The notes under the pieces are model-generated. The model was given only the letters and a program-made list of their open reading frames with translations. It ran no database searches and was not told the DNA's origin. A program made the position numbers and the translations under genes. This document shows positions 1-11,100 of a stretch of 64,000 nt of DNA, one piece after another. The stretch is taken from positions 124,001-188,000 of the forward strand of contig DASRAU010000041.1 in assembly GCA_035638075.1 (NCBI GenBank), read 5' to 3'. The first letter of the stretch is position 1, and each line of letters starts with the position of its first letter. This stretch comes from DASRAU01 sp035638075 (GTDB lineage Bacteria > Acidobacteriota > Polarisedimenticolia > Gp22-AA2).

Positions 1-1
1 G

Positions 2-1183
2 CGCTGGCGCGACTCCGCCGCCGACGAGACCGAGGCGTTCCGGCGCGGCGCCGCCGGCCGGCCGGAGTCCGAGATCGGGCCGTGGCTCGACGGCATGACC
101 ATGAAGCAGTACTACGAGCAGGTCCTGGCGCTTCCGCCCGACGTCACCGCGTACGTCGATCCGATCCTCGCGAGCATCATCGGGCTGGGATGCGACGCCA
201 TCTCCGCGTGGTGGGGCTGGCATTTCGGACTGCCCGGATTCCGGCGCAGCTCACGCTACAGCGGCTTCGTCTTCCACTGCTACCCCGGCGGCAATGCGGT
301 CATCGCCCGGCATTTCGTGAAGAGCCTGATCCCGGAGTCGATCGGCGGAGCGGCCCGCTTCGCGGACGTCGTCGATCGGCCGGTCGACTTCGCGACGCTC
401 GATCGCCCCGGGCAGCCGGTGCGGATGCGCCTCGGCTCGACGGTCGTCCGCGTCGAGCACAGGGGCCCGGTGGATCGCTCCGAGAAAGCCGTCGTCACGT
501 ACTTCAAGGACGGGGCGCTCCACCGCACCGCCGCAAGAAAGGTGGTCATGGCCTCGGGCGGCTGGATCAACCGGCACGTGCTCGCCGATCTGCCGGAGAC
601 CCACCGGACCGCCTACGAGTCGTTCCGGCACTCGGCGGTCCTGGTGGTCAACGTCGCCCTCGACAACTGGCGGTTCCTGCCGCGCCTCGGGTTCGGGTCA
701 TGCCTCTGGCAGGGGGGCCTGGGCTTCTCGTGCAATGTGCGGCGGCCGATGCGCGTCGGCGACGACCCGGGCGCGCGGCTGCACCCGGACGATCCGATCG
801 TCCTGACCTTCTACATCCCGTCGTTCACGCCGGGCATGCCGGCGAAGGCGCAGGGGCAGCTCGGGCGTCTTCACCTGCTCACGCCGTCGTTCCCGGAAAT
901 CGAGCGCCGCGTCCGCGAACAGATGTCCCTGCTCTTCGGCGAGGGCGGCTTCGATGCGGCCAGGGACATCGCCGGCATCGTGCTCAACCGGTGGGGGCAC
1001 GCCTACGTGAACCCCGGCCCCGGCTTCATGTTCGGCACGGGCGGGCAGGAGCCCGCCTCCGCCGTCATCCGCAAGCCGTTCGGCCGCGTCGCCATCGGCC
1101 ACTCGGAGTTGCAGGGACACCAGAACTGGAACGGCGCCGCCGCCGAAGGCCGCCGCGCCGTGGAAGATCTGTTGAAAGGCTGA
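2..1183 (+). CDS. FAD-dependent amine oxidase-like oxidoreductase, 5' end missing
   Basis: The frame is open to the window edge, so 393 residues are visible and the N-terminus with the dinucleotide-binding Rossmann motif lies outside. The visible part has features I associate with flavin amine oxidases of the spermidine dehydrogenase-like group: a YPGGNAVIARHF segment near residue 100 of the visible part, a VVMASGGW strand typical of a second FAD-domain loop, and a C-terminal IGHSELQGHQNWNGAAAEG segment resembling the FAD-binding end of these enzymes. An ATG at 95 is internal; codons before it read in the same frame without a stop. Family assignment is from motif memory; the substrate cannot be told. 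It could also be a generic NAD(P)/FAD-binding protein. Confidence 0.75.
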   Translation, partial: RWRDSAADETEAFRRGAAGRPESEIGPWLDGMTMKQYYEQVLALPPDVTAYVDPILASIIGLGCDAISAWWGWHFGLPGFRRSSRYSGFVFHCYPGGNAVIARHFVKSLIPESIGGAARFADVVDRPVDFATLDRPGQPVRMRLGSTVVRVEHRGPVDRSEKAVVTYFKDGALHRTAARKVVMASGGWINRHVLADLPETHRTAYESFRHSAVLVVNVALDNWRFLPRLGFGSCLWQGGLGFSCNVRRPMRVGDDPGARLHPDDPIVLTFYIPSFTPGMPAKAQGQLGRLHLLTPSFPEIERRVREQMSLLFGEGGFDAARDIAGIVLNRWGHAYVNPGPGFMFGTGGQEPASAVIRKPFGRVAIGHSELQGHQNWNGAAAEGRRAVEDLLKG

Positions 1184-1219
1184 AAGGGAGCGTGTCGCCG
1201 CGCTCGAGCCGCGGCGCGA

Positions 1220-1660
1220 TCAGCGGAGATCGAGTCCCGGCTGCCGCAGGCCGCAATCGAGACAGGGTTGTTCGATGACGCAGTGGACGGCCCCCGGTTT
1301 GCCGCAATCGACACCGGCCATGGCGTTCTTCAGCTGCGAGAGGGACAGCGGGACCGTCCGCTTCAGGGCCGCCTGACGCGCCGCGGAAGAAACCGGCGGC
1401 CCCGGGACGCCCGCTTCCCGGCGCAGGGCCAAAAAGGACCAGCCGAGGATCGCGACCAGGAGCGCGGTCGAGACCAGCGGCCACGCGCCGGATCTCCGGT
1501 CGCCGGCGCGGAACGCCGCGCGCGTCTGATCCAGGAGACGTCGCCGGCGCGCGCAGTCCGGGCAAGCGGACGTGTGACGCCGCAGAGCCGTCGACTCCAA
1601 CGGGTTCAGCTCCCCGTCGAGATCGACGCTCAACCGCCGCAGGGCCTCATCACAGTTCAT
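1220..1660 (-). CDS. anti-sigma factor with N-terminal zinc-finger (zf-HC2-like)
   Basis: The 146-residue protein starts with a short cytosolic domain carrying H-x3-C-x2-C (HTSACPDC, about residues 29-36), the zinc-binding anti-sigma (ZAS) signature. One membrane helix follows (about residues 60-80) and then a short extracytoplasmic tail. Its ATG overlaps the stop codon of the upstream sigma factor gene in an ATGA arrangement, the usual layout of a sigma/anti-sigma pair with coupled translation. The tail holds four closely spaced cysteines in its last 35 residues (VDCGK, VHCVIEQPCLDC), which is unusual and could bind a metal or sense redox state. Function is inferred from motif and position. 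Confidence 0.8.
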   Translation of the reverse strand: MNCDEALRRLSVDLDGELNPLESTALRRHTSACPDCARRRRLLDQTRAAFRAGDRRSGAWPLVSTALLVAILGWSFLALRREAGVPGPPVSSAARQAALKRTVPLSLSQLKNAMAGVDCGKPGAVHCVIEQPCLDCGLRQPGLDLR

Positions 1661-2247
1661 CGCCTCTCCTTCTTCTCCAGCCGGGCCGCCAGGCTCCGTG
1701 ACAACGCCGCGCGCGCATTGTGCACGCGCGAACGGACCGTCCCGATGGGAATGCCGAGGGTCCGTCCGATCTCCGCGTAGGCGAGGCCGTCGCGATCCCG
1801 CAGCCGCAGCACCCGACGGTGTGCGGCCGGCAGGTCCGCGATGGCCGACCGGACCAGCGCCTCCCGCTCGGACCGTTCCAGCCGCTCCAGCGGATCGAGG
1901 GACGCGTCCGGCAGGGCGGCGAAGAGCCCGTCCTCGGGGACCATCGGACTTTCCCGGCGCAGGTATTCGTGGCAGATGTTGCGGGCGATGCCGAAGAGCC
2001 AGGTCCGGAAGCTCGAGCGTCCCTCGAAGCGGTCCGCCGTGCGCTGCGCTCTCAGCAGGACGTCCTGCACGGCGTCCTCCGACCAGGCGCGATGGGCTCC
2101 GAGCCGGCGGCCGACGAAGGACTGGAGGGCCCGGCCGTGGCGCTCGATCAGCCGGGACAGCGCTCCGGCGTCCCCCTGCCGTCCCGCCTCCAGGAGGGTC
2201 CGGTCCGATTCGGCGGTCGCTTCGCGTGTCGTTCCGTCACTCTTCAA
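1657..2247 (-). CDS. ECF (sigma-70 family) RNA polymerase sigma factor
   Basis: The 196-residue protein has the two domains of extracytoplasmic-function sigma factors: region 2 with ALSRLIERHGRAL, AVQDVLLRA and FRTWLFGIARN, which binds core polymerase and the -10 element, and region 4 with LPAAHRRVLRLRDRDGLAYAE plus the recognition helix GTVRSRVHNARAAL. The likely start is a TTG lying inside the last codons of the upstream gene (11-bp overlap), with no strong Shine-Dalgarno sequence, so translation is probably coupled. The anti-sigma gene follows with a 4-bp overlap. It probably responds to an envelope or redox stress transmitted by that membrane partner. Confidence 0.9.
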   Translation of the reverse strand: MKSDGTTREATAESDRTLLEAGRQGDAGALSRLIERHGRALQSFVGRRLGAHRAWSEDAVQDVLLRAQRTADRFEGRSSFRTWLFGIARNICHEYLRRESPMVPEDGLFAALPDASLDPLERLERSEREALVRSAIADLPAAHRRVLRLRDRDGLAYAEIGRTLGIPIGTVRSRVHNARAALSRSLAARLEKKERR

Positions 2248-2815
2248 AGTCGAGGTTCTGCGGCTTGCCGCCGGAGGGTCGTCCCTGGCCGGTCACCGGG
2301 ACATCCGACGTCACCACCTCGAACTTCAGATCGTCCATCCAGACCTGGCCGGGGCCGCTGAGCAGGATGCCATAGGCGATCGCCGTCGCCTCCTGCGGCA
2401 CGTCGAGGACGATGGCGACTTTGGTCCAGTCCGTCGTCCCCTTGATCGCCCGGTCCTGCATGTTGTCGAAGGCGAGCGGGGAGCGCTGTGGCCCGTCCAC
2501 CCTGAACCAGAGGCCCGCCCAGCCCCCTTCCACCTTGTCCGATCTCACATAGCCGGACAGCCTCACGCGCTTCCCGCGGTACTCGCCGGGATCGCCCATC
2601 TGCATCAGCGTGCCGAAATTCTTGGGATCGGTCTCGGCCGACTTCGCATGGATGGTGCCACTGGCCGCGCCGGCGTGCCGGACGACGCTGTCGACGCCCA
2701 TGTCATAGTCGGCGGGCGCGCTCCCCGCCTTGATCCAACCGGCTGGAAGATCCGCGGCGAGCACCCACGACGACACCGCGACGAGACACGCCAGGACCAC
2801 CGCTTTCGGTCGCAT
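2237..2815 (-). CDS. secreted protein with carbohydrate-binding-like jelly-roll region
   Basis: 192 residues from the ATG at 2815, chosen because AGGAGG lies just upstream and the first 20 residues (MRPKAVVLACLVAVSSWVLA) form a clear signal peptide; an earlier in-frame start has neither. The mature part, with segments such as LSGYVRSDKVEGGWAGLWFR and QVWMDDLKFEVV, resembles the beta-sandwich seen in CBM-like or regulator-associated modules common in Acidobacteriota. It is the first gene of an overlapping three-gene run with the sigma and anti-sigma factors, so it may be a cell-surface input or output of that system. No catalytic residues were recognised. Confidence 0.6.
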   Translation of the reverse strand: MRPKAVVLACLVAVSSWVLAADLPAGWIKAGSAPADYDMGVDSVVRHAGAASGTIHAKSAETDPKNFGTLMQMGDPGEYRGKRVRLSGYVRSDKVEGGWAGLWFRVDGPQRSPLAFDNMQDRAIKGTTDWTKVAIVLDVPQEATAIAYGILLSGPGQVWMDDLKFEVVTSDVPVTGQGRPSGGKPQNLDFEE

Positions 2816-2926
2816 CGACCCTCCTTTTCCGGGCCGAGGGTACACCCGGCCCCATGGAATGAGTGTCGGCGGCGGCGGGAAAGTTCCCCCTCGCGGGAAA
2901 ATAAAGACCGCACCGGAAGCGGCGAC

Positions 2927-2977
2927 CGCCGCCGCGGGGGGAGCCGGCCCGGCGAAGCAGGCCCCCCCGCGGCGGCG
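2927..2977 (-). terminator. GC-rich hairpin behind the di-haem oxidoreductase gene
   Basis: A perfect 15-bp inverted repeat (2927-2941 pairs with 2963-2977) lies 9 nt after the stop of the di-haem gene. The 21-nt loop contains a small secondary hairpin. No U-run follows directly, but a T-rich patch on the minus strand is present about 20 nt further (2897-2908). It could be a terminator or an mRNA-stabilising stem. Confidence 0.5.
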
Positions 2978-2985
2978 TCGTGCGG

Positions 2986-4179
2986 TTACAGCGAGTCGAG
3001 GAACGTCAGGAGCGCCTGCCGATCGGTGCTACTCAGGGCGCGATACGCATCGATCACCCGCTGCGCTTCGTTCCCGTGGCGCTGGATCGCGTCGTTGCGC
3101 GTCATGCTCAACCCGTCGTGCATCAGGCGCGAGCGGGTGCGCAGCCCCCAGAGCGGCGCCGTGCGGACCTTGTTGCGCGTGGACTGTCCGCCGTTCTGCA
3201 CGATCCCGTCGCCGGTTCCCACGTTGTGCAGCAGGAAGTCGCCGAACGGGTGGATGGTGACGTTGCCGAGAGCGGGCGGCACCGTGAAGGTCCCCTGGTT
3301 GATGACCGTGCCCGCCGGGGCGGTGGTGATGTTGCGCACGTGGCAGGTGTCGCAGCCGATGCGAGAGAACACCTGGTCCCCGAGCCGCGAATCCGTCGTC
3401 GCGGCCAGGTCCTCGTCGCGCGGCGGAACCTTGGTCGAGCGCATGAAGCGGGCGAAGGCCTCGATGTCCTCCCCCGTGTCCTCGGGATCGCCCACCTCGT
3501 CGTAGATGGCCGTGGACCTCCCGTTGGAGGTGTTCTCCTTCGGGGCCAGCGGGCTCGTGATCCCCATTTCGTTGAGATAGGCGTCGGCCGAAAACGAGAG
3601 CAGGCTGGCGTGCTGGTTCTTCCAGCCGAACCGCCCGACGCGGCTCCTGCCCCCGGCTTCGAGCACCGGCACGACGATCACCTGCCCGCGCATCCCGAAG
3701 GGCTGGCGGTTGGCGATGGCCACGAGGGTGTTGCTGTCGATGGCCTCGACGTAGCCGTCGCCGAGGACGTTGAGCGAGGTCCGCTGCGTGCGGACCTCGT
3801 TGCCGCTCATGACGCGCTCCTGGGCGGTCGAGTCGATGGCGAGGTCGTTGATGAGCGACCCGCCGGGATGATCCACGAACACGTTGCCGTCGAAGTGCCC
3901 GGCGCGCAGCTCGGTGACCTGGCTGATGCCGCCGGTCACCGGGTTGGCGTGGCACGCCGCGCAGGACGCGGCGTTGTAGAGCGGCCCGAGCCCTTCTTCG
4001 ATCTCCTCCTTCTCCTCGAAGGTGTCGCGGTCGAGCGCGAACTGCGCCTGCGTCGTGAAGCCGTTGCTCTCCGACACGAACGCCGCCGGGGCTTCGAGCG
4101 GCCCCGACTCGGTGAAGGTGAACGTGACGGCCACCGCGGCGGTGGCCAGATACACGAGGTGAGCATGCTTGCCTTGCAT
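2986..4179 (-). CDS. di-haem oxidoreductase family protein (two CxxCH sites)
   Basis: 397 residues. Two c-type haem attachment motifs are visible: SCAACHANP in the N-terminal third and CDTCHVRN in the C-terminal third. Surrounding segments (EEGLGPLYNAASC before the first; GFGMRGQ-like and SRIGCDTCH stretches later) match the di-haem oxidoreductase family sometimes annotated as putative thiol oxidoreductase (DUF1111/COG3488). The N-terminus has a short hydrophobic stretch suggesting export, as needed for periplasmic haem attachment. A strong Shine-Dalgarno (GGGAGGA) precedes the ATG. It probably works in periplasmic electron transfer or as a peroxidase-like enzyme; the true substrate of this family is unclear. 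Confidence 0.85.
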   Translation of the reverse strand: MQGKHAHLVYLATAAVAVTFTFTESGPLEAPAAFVSESNGFTTQAQFALDRDTFEEKEEIEEGLGPLYNAASCAACHANPVTGGISQVTELRAGHFDGNVFVDHPGGSLINDLAIDSTAQERVMSGNEVRTQRTSLNVLGDGYVEAIDSNTLVAIANRQPFGMRGQVIVVPVLEAGGRSRVGRFGWKNQHASLLSFSADAYLNEMGITSPLAPKENTSNGRSTAIYDEVGDPEDTGEDIEAFARFMRSTKVPPRDEDLAATTDSRLGDQVFSRIGCDTCHVRNITTAPAGTVINQGTFTVPPALGNVTIHPFGDFLLHNVGTGDGIVQNGGQSTRNKVRTAPLWGLRTRSRLMHDGLSMTRNDAIQRHGNEAQRVIDAYRALSSTDRQALLTFLDSL

Positions 4180-4502
4180 CTCTTCCTCCCACCCCCGGGC
4201 AAACGGGCCCCCACCGGACTCCGGGGAACGGCGCCGCTCAAGCGCAAGGCGCGTGCCCGCTGCGTAGTTCCACGCAGGCCTATCCGGAAAAGCGCGCGCT
4301 CAACGCGGACAACTTCGTCTTCAGGTTTTTCTCATGGATCTCATGAACCATGAAAAGACAAGGAGTAAAAACCCGTAGAGACTCGTCGGTGTTCCCACGG
4401 AGCGTCGCGCGCGGCGCGGCTGTCTGCCGGCCCGGACACGCTTGTGCGTTTGCCGAACCAGGGCGGCGGGTCTAGAGTCGGTGCCCGCGAGGAACGGAAG
4501 CG
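4180..4502. other. intergenic region between divergent genes
   Basis: About 320 bp without a gene. It contains a locally AT-rich patch (about 4315-4375) with a small inverted repeat, TCATGG at 4332-4337 and CCATGA at 4348-4353, and near its right end a candidate promoter for the downstream plus-strand gene. No RNA gene was recognised. Confidence 0.5.
4450..4478 (+). promoter_or_regulatory. candidate promoter of the redoxin-like remnant
   Basis: TTGCCG (4450-4455) and TAGAGT (4473-4478) are separated by exactly 17 bp and lie 24 bp upstream of the ATG at 4503, which has its own GAGGAA ribosome-binding site. Similar TTGnnn/TAnnnT pairs occur before other genes in this window. Confidence 0.45.
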
Positions 4503-4799
4503 ATGGGGGTCGGGGGTTCCCGGGGCCGAGTGGGGGCGCGGCTGGCGCTGAGCATCCTGCTTCTGGCGGGGATGGCCGGCTTCGCGAAGAAGTACAACCT
4601 GCCGCTCCGGTTGAACCGGGCTCCTTCGGGCCCGCTCGCCGACACGGTCGATCTCGCCTACCGGCTGCCGCGGACCTTCATCGTCGCCCCCGGCGGCGCG
4701 CTCGTCGCTTCGCGCCAGGGAAGCCAGAAGTGGGACGACCCGCAGGTCGACGAGAAGATCCTGTCGCGCCTGCGCAACGCCGCCGCGCTGGTCCGCTAG
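4503..4799 (+). CDS. small exported protein resembling the C-terminal half of a TlpA/thioredoxin-like domain
   Basis: 98 residues. The first 25 residues form a signal-like hydrophobic segment. They are followed by FAKKYNLPLRLN and YRLPRTFIVAPGGALVASRQG, which look like the central helix and the cis-proline/beta-hairpin half of a redoxin fold. The half that would carry the CxxC motif is absent, so thiol redox activity is unlikely. The ATG has a good ribosome-binding site and a candidate promoter, so it may be expressed. It is either a truncated redoxin or a repurposed small protein. The convergent giant gene ends 16 bp away. Confidence 0.5.
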   Translation: MGVGGSRGRVGARLALSILLLAGMAGFAKKYNLPLRLNRAPSGPLADTVDLAYRLPRTFIVAPGGALVASRQGSQKWDDPQVDEKILSRLRNAAALVR

Positions 4800-4814
4800 A
4801 AACCTCCCGCCAGG

Positions 4815-5123
4815 TCAGGGACAGTCCGGACCGCTCACGACGCGCGGACGCTCGAGGGAGTCGAATCCGAGGGAACCCCTTCCACAGAGAGAGTGCTCTC
4901 CCTGCACGAGATAGAAGAAGCCGGCGCCGATGGCGGGCGCGGTCGGGTCCAGGATGCCCGCGTCTCCGGAACGGGGCCCTGTGACGTGCCCCCAGCAGGC
5001 GCCGTAATTGCCATAAGCGCGCAGCGCGAGATCCCCCCGCCGGATGATGTATCCCTCGGCGCCCTGCGCCGCGGTCCAGAGGATTCGCCCCTGGGCATCG
5101 AGATCCAGGCGCACCCGGTCGCC
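4815..5123 (-). other. shared C-terminal domain, copy A (giant FG-GAP protein)
   Basis: The last 102 residues show the pattern seen in four proteins here: ILW..., YIIRRGD, a middle Cys, LDP..G.GFFYLV, a further Cys-Gly, then a terminal PDCP before the stop. It directly follows a thrombospondin type-3-like Cys/Asp module. Confidence 0.6.
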
Positions 5124-8100
5124 GGGCGAGCGGAACGCCGGGTCGGCCGGCTGGCAGTCGCAGGCATCGCCGACGCCGTCGAGGTCCATGTCGGCCTGGA
5201 GCGGGTCGGCGTTGGTCGGGCAGACATCGCACACGTTGCCCCGTGCGTCCCCGTCGGTGTCGTTCTGGAAGGGGTTGACCACAGCGGGGCAGTTGTCGGG
5301 ATTGTCGCAGCTGGTCGTTTCGGAGAAGACGACGAGGTGGCCGCGCGGCAGCGGGGACGGCCCGTTGGTGGAGTCCGCCCCGGCGACGATGTCCGGCCGC
5401 CCGTCGCCGGTCATGTCGCCCGGCACGGCCAGACCGAAAAACGCCAGACTGCCCTGGGCGATCGGGGAAGGATCGGTCCGTCGGGAGACGATGCTGCAGT
5501 CGGCGGAGGAGACGACGAGGGCCGAGCCGGCGAACGCCGCCCCGGGCAGGCTGGTGAGCTCCCCGACGACGAAGTCGGGGATGCCGTCGCCGGTCATGTC
5601 GCCGGCCGCCGTAACGTTCCGGCCGAATCTTTCGGAGGGCGTTCCCAGCGGACCGGGGCAGCGGCGCAGGACCGTGTCGCCGATTCCCGAGAATTGCACG
5701 ACCGCCCCGATATCGTTCGGAGGATTGTTCGTCGGCGCATAGGCGAAGAGATCCTGCACGCCGTCTCCGTCGAGGTCCCCCGCCACCGCGAGGGTCTCGC
5801 CCAGGTGATATTTCGGCGTGGCCGCGGGATCGTGCAGACGCCGGAAGGGTGTTCCATCCGGACCCGACACGACCACGAGGCGCCCCGCTTCGGAGACGCC
5901 GAGAGACGAATCCGACGGTGCCCCGACCACGAAGTCCGGCCAGCCGTCGCCGGTGACGTCCCCGGGAGCCGCGAGCGCGGTCCCGAAGCGCGCGCCCGCC
6001 GACAACGTGGGATCGGTGACCCTGTACAAGACGCCGCAGGTCGAGCCTGAGTAGACGATCACTTCACCGGCCGGCGCGGTCGCCGTCTGACCCGGTGCGC
6101 CGCTCGCCAAATCGGGGACGCCGTCGGCGTTGACGTCGCCGATCGCCGCGATGGATGTCCCCTGCCCCACCGGTCCGTTGATCCCGCAGCTCCGGACCGT
6201 CGCGCAGGTGGCGCCGGACATCACCTGCACGCTGCCGCCCAGGACCCCCAGGAAATCGGGCACACCGTCTCCGGTGACGTCCGGAATCCCGGCCAGTGGC
6301 GAGCGTCCGAGGCCACGACAGCGCACCGTGCCAGTGCTCCCCGAAAAAACGACGGACTGGGTGCCGCTGGCCGCTGCGTAGTCGGGCACACCGTCGCCGT
6401 CCACGTCGCCGATCCCGGCCACGGACATGCCCAGCATCCCGTTCGCCTGGCCGGTGGGATCCGTGACGAGGGAGGCCATCGGGACACGCGGCGACGTCTC
6501 GTCGATCCGGCCGTCGCAGTCGTCGTCGAGGCGATTGCACATCTCGGTCGCTCCCGGACGAATCGCCGGGTTGCGATCCTGGCAGTCACAGACGGCGCTG
6601 ACCCCGTCGCCATCGAGATCCGGACCGTCGTCGACCAGCAGGTTGCAGTTGTCGTCGAGACCGTTGCAGGTCTCCGGGGCGCCCGGATGAGCCGCGGCGC
6701 GGCCGTTGTCGCAATCGTTGCAGGCGCCGAAGCCATCGCCGTCGGAGTCTTCGTCGACGGACCCGTCGCAGTCGTTGTCCGTGCTGTCGCACACTTCGAT
6801 GCGGCCGGGAGCCCGCGCCGCGCTGGCGTCGTCGCAGTCTCCGCCGAGCGGCGTCGCCCCGTCGCCGTCACAGTCGGTCGTGCGACCGAGGACGAGCAGC
6901 CGTCCCTCCCCCAGGGCCCCTCCCCCGCCCTGGGGCGCGCCGAGGAGGATCTCCGGCAGGTGGTCGCCGTCGAGATCCGCGGACGCCACCAGGACGCGAT
7001 CGCCGCCGTAGACCGACTGCTGGCCGAGGGCGAGGTCGAACCGTTTCAGCAGGGCGCAGGTGGCTCCGGAAAACATGAGAACCGATCCGCTGCGGGGCGC
7101 GGCGCTGGTGTGCTGGAGCGGCTCGACAGCGACGAAATCGGCGATACCGTCACCGTCGAAGTCGGATGTCGCCGCGACCGACATTCCGAGCCGGGACAGG
7201 GGAGACGCGGAGGGATCGGTGCATTTGCGCAGCCGGCTGCCGTCCGCGCCGGAAAAGATCGACACGCTCCCGGTGTCCTTGAATGAGCCGTCGTCGAGGC
7301 TGGCGCCGACCAGCAGGTCGGGAACCCCGTCGGACGACACATCCGGAAGAACCGCAACCGAGGATCCGAGTCCCCCCCCGGGGACGGCACCCGGGTCGGA
7401 CTGCCGGCGCAGGACCGAACCATCGGCCAGCGACATCAACACCGCGCTGCCGTTCCCACCGGATTCTCCGACGAGGAGATCCGGAACGCCGTCGCCGGAG
7501 AGATCACCCGGAGCGGCCAGTGATGCTCCGAAACGGGCCCCCGCGGCGGCGAGAGGATCCGCGAGGCGCCGCACCACCGCGCAGTCGGAGCCGGAGAACA
7601 CCACGACACTCCCCGGCGTGGAGGAGTCTCCGGGGGTGCCGGAGGCGAAATCGGGCACGCCATCTCCCGTGAGATCCGGCAGTGCGGCGAGCGACTGGCC
7701 GGTGGTGTCCGCGAAGAAACTGACGAGGCCGCCGGGACCCGCAGGATCGGCGCACTTGCGCAGCCAGGAACAGTCGGCTCCGGAAAAGATCGAGACCGAG
7801 CCGCGTGCCGGAATGCCGCTCCCGAAGTAGTCGTCAGGGGACCCGGCGGCCACATCGGGGACCCCATCGCCATTGACGTCTCCCAGGCCCACGACCGCGG
7901 CGCCCATCCCATCGCTCTGGTCGCCCGTCGGGTCGGTGAGCTCGCACCGGATGGAGAGGCTCGCCCCGGAGACGATCGCCGCTCGGCCGACCCCGTTCAC
8001 GCCCCCGATGCTGACGTTGTCCGCTCCGACGACGAAATCGGAGACGTGGTCCCCGTCCACGTCGCCGAGACTCGCCACCGATCGGCCGTAGCGGCCGGCG

Positions 8101-11100
8101 AGCTGGACCGGCGGGGTGAGCGTCCGGGTGTTCCAGACACGGGCCGCGCCCGGATCCACGGAACCGTCGCAGTCGTCGTCGAGGTGGTTGCAGGTGTCCG
8201 GAATGCCCGCGAAGCCCTCGTCGATGGCGCCGTCGCCGTCGTTGTCGATGCCGTCGCAGGTCTCGGCGTCGCAGGCATCCCCCACCCCGTCACCGTCCGC
8301 GTCGGCCTGCCCGGGATTGGCGGCCGCGGGGCAGTTGTCGGCGCAGGACGGCACCCCGTCTCCGTCGGGGTCGAACCCTTCATCGATGGCCCCATCGCAA
8401 TCGTTGTCGAGGAAGTCGCAGACCTCCGTCCCCCCCGGGTGCGCGGCGGCGTGGGCGTCGTCGCAGTCAGTGCAGGGCCCGTACCCGTCGCCGTCGATGT
8501 CCTCATCGACGGAGACGTTGCAGTTGTTGTCCTTGCCGTCGCAGATCTCGACCCGGCCCGGCGCGCGCGCCGGGTCGGCGTCGTCGCAATCGCCGCGGAA
8601 GAGAGTCACCCCGTCGCCGTCGCAATCGGCCTCCCGGGTCATGAAGAAGAGCCCCCGCACGGACGAGGCGATGAACTCGGGGCCCGCGTCACCGCCGAGC
8701 GAACCCGCGGCGAGGACCGCCAGTCCGAGGACGTCGTTCGAGCGCCCGGCAGGATCGGTGTACGCCTGCACGACGGAGCAGTCGGCGCCGGAGAACAGCA
8801 CCACGGCGCCGATGTTCGCTCGAAAGACGGGGAAGGCCTGTTCGCTGAAGTTGATCCCGGCGATGAAGTCGGGCACGCCGTCCCCTGTGACGTCCCCCGC
8901 TGCGGCGATGGCCAGACTGGCACCGTTCGGTGGCCCGGTGCACGCCCTCAGGAAGGCGCCGTCGCGGCCCGAATAGAGCATGACGCTCGGGCCGCCGGCG
9001 ATGGAATCGAAACTGTCTCCCACCGCGAGGTCGGAGATCCCGTCCCCGTTCAGGTCTCCGAGAGACGCCAGCGAAAGGCCGAAATTGGCGTTCGCCTGCG
9101 GGTTCGGCGGCCGCAGCCGTCGGATCAGGGCGCCGGTGGCGCCCGACCAGATTAGGACGCTCCCGGACTTGATGCCGTTGACCGCGTCGAGGTGTTCGCC
9201 GACGGCGATGTCCGGCCGGCTGTCGCCGTCCACGTCGCCCACACCCGCGACCGACTGGTTGAACGTCGCATCCATGGGACCATACGGATCCACGAGCCTC
9301 CGTCCCGGGATGCAGGTCTTCGGGTCGAACAGCGTGACCTGCCCGGTGTTGGAAAGAGCCCCCGGCGCGGTGGCCGCGATCTCGGGGGTGCCGTCAAGGT
9401 TCAGGTCGCCGATCGCGGCGACGTCGGTCCCGAGGCGCGCGGCCGGAGTGATCTGGGGATCGGTGCAGCGCCGGATGAAGCTGCAGTCGGCGCCGGAAAG
9501 GATGTCCACGGCGCCGCTGTTCCCGTAGCCCGGAACGCCAACCGCCACGTCGGGGACGCCGTCGCCGGACACGTCGGGAAGGGCGGCCAGCGATGTCCCG
9601 AAGGCCTGGGAGCCGGCGGGGATCAAATCATTGCCGCTGCATATCGGCGTGCGGTCGCGGCCCGAGTAGAGAGTGAGCCGGCCACCGATCGACAGGTTTG
9701 GAAGGCCGGCGACGAAGTCGGGCACGCCGTCCCCGTTGACGTCCCCCAGGGAGACGAGTTCGGTCACCCGGATGTTCTGGCCATCGCTCGGATCCGGCCC
9801 GGGCAGGAGCGTGCCGTCGGAGGCCGTCCCTTCGTCCATCCGGCCGTCGCAGTTCCGATCGACGTGGTCGCAGACCTCCGCCGCCCCGGGATGGATGGAG
9901 GGGTCTGCATCGTTGCAGTCGCACGGGGTCGTCACGCCGTCGCCGTCGGCGTCGCTCCCCTCGTCCACCGATCCGTCGCAGTCGTCGTCCCGGCCGTTGC
10001 AGACCTCGGGCGCTCCCGGATGGATGAGCGGATTGGCGATGTCGCAGTCGGAGCAGGCGTCATACAGGTCGCCGTCCGAGTCCTCGTCCACCACAGTGTC
10101 GCAGTCGTTGTCACGCCCGTCGCACACCTCCGGCGCGCCACGGTAGGTGGTGGACGAGGTGTCATCGCAGTCCCCCTGGAAGGGCGACATGCCGTCGGCG
10201 TCGCAGACACTCTCGTGCGCGAACAGGATCACCGTCCGGTAGGACGCGAGCTCCGGATCGCGCGCGGGGCCTGCGCCGATCTCCGACACCCCGTCGCCGC
10301 TGAGATCGCCGAGGGCGGCGACGGTGGTTCCGAACTGGTCATCCGCGACCGCCGGTGTGGCCTGGTAGCGCCGCAGCAGGCCGGCGTCGGCCCCCGAGAA
10401 GAGCAGCGCGGCCCCGGCCGTCTGCGCACCGGGAGCATCACGGAAAGGGGCGCCCGCGAGGATCTCCGGAACGCCATCCCCGTTCTGGTCGGGGACCACG
10501 GCGATCGACCTTCCAAGCCCGTCGAACGCCGCGGCGGCGGGATCGACACAGCGCCGCACCGCCGTGCCGGTCGCTCCCGACACGATGAGCACGCTACCGG
10601 CCGAGTCGAGCGGCGTGTCGTTTCCTTCGGTGCCCGCCGCTAGGTCGGGCACGCCATCGCCGGTGATGTCCGGCAGCGCCACGAGCCCGCCCGAAAAGCG
10701 GGCCGCCCCGCTCGTAGCCGGTTCGGCGATCTTCCGCACGAGGCCGCCGTTGAGCCCCGAGAGGACGTAGACGGACTGTGCGGAGCTGGCGAGCAGGTCC
10801 GGCCGGCCGTCGCCCGTGACGTCCGCGATCCCGGTGACGGCGGCGCCGAGCCCTTGCGCCGCCGCGTCCGTGTAGGTGAAGAGCGTTCCGCAGGTCGCGC
10901 CGGACACCACGGTCACCTTGCCGGCGCCGGACGCGTTTCCGAAGACCAGGTCGGGCGTGCCGTCGAGATTCACATCGCCGGCAGCCCCCAGGACCAACCC
11001 CTGGCTCGGGCAGCGGAGAATCAGCGAACAGTCGACCGGCGAGAAAACGCAGACGAAGCCCGAGGAACGACCGGCGACGTCGGAGACACCGTCACCGTTG

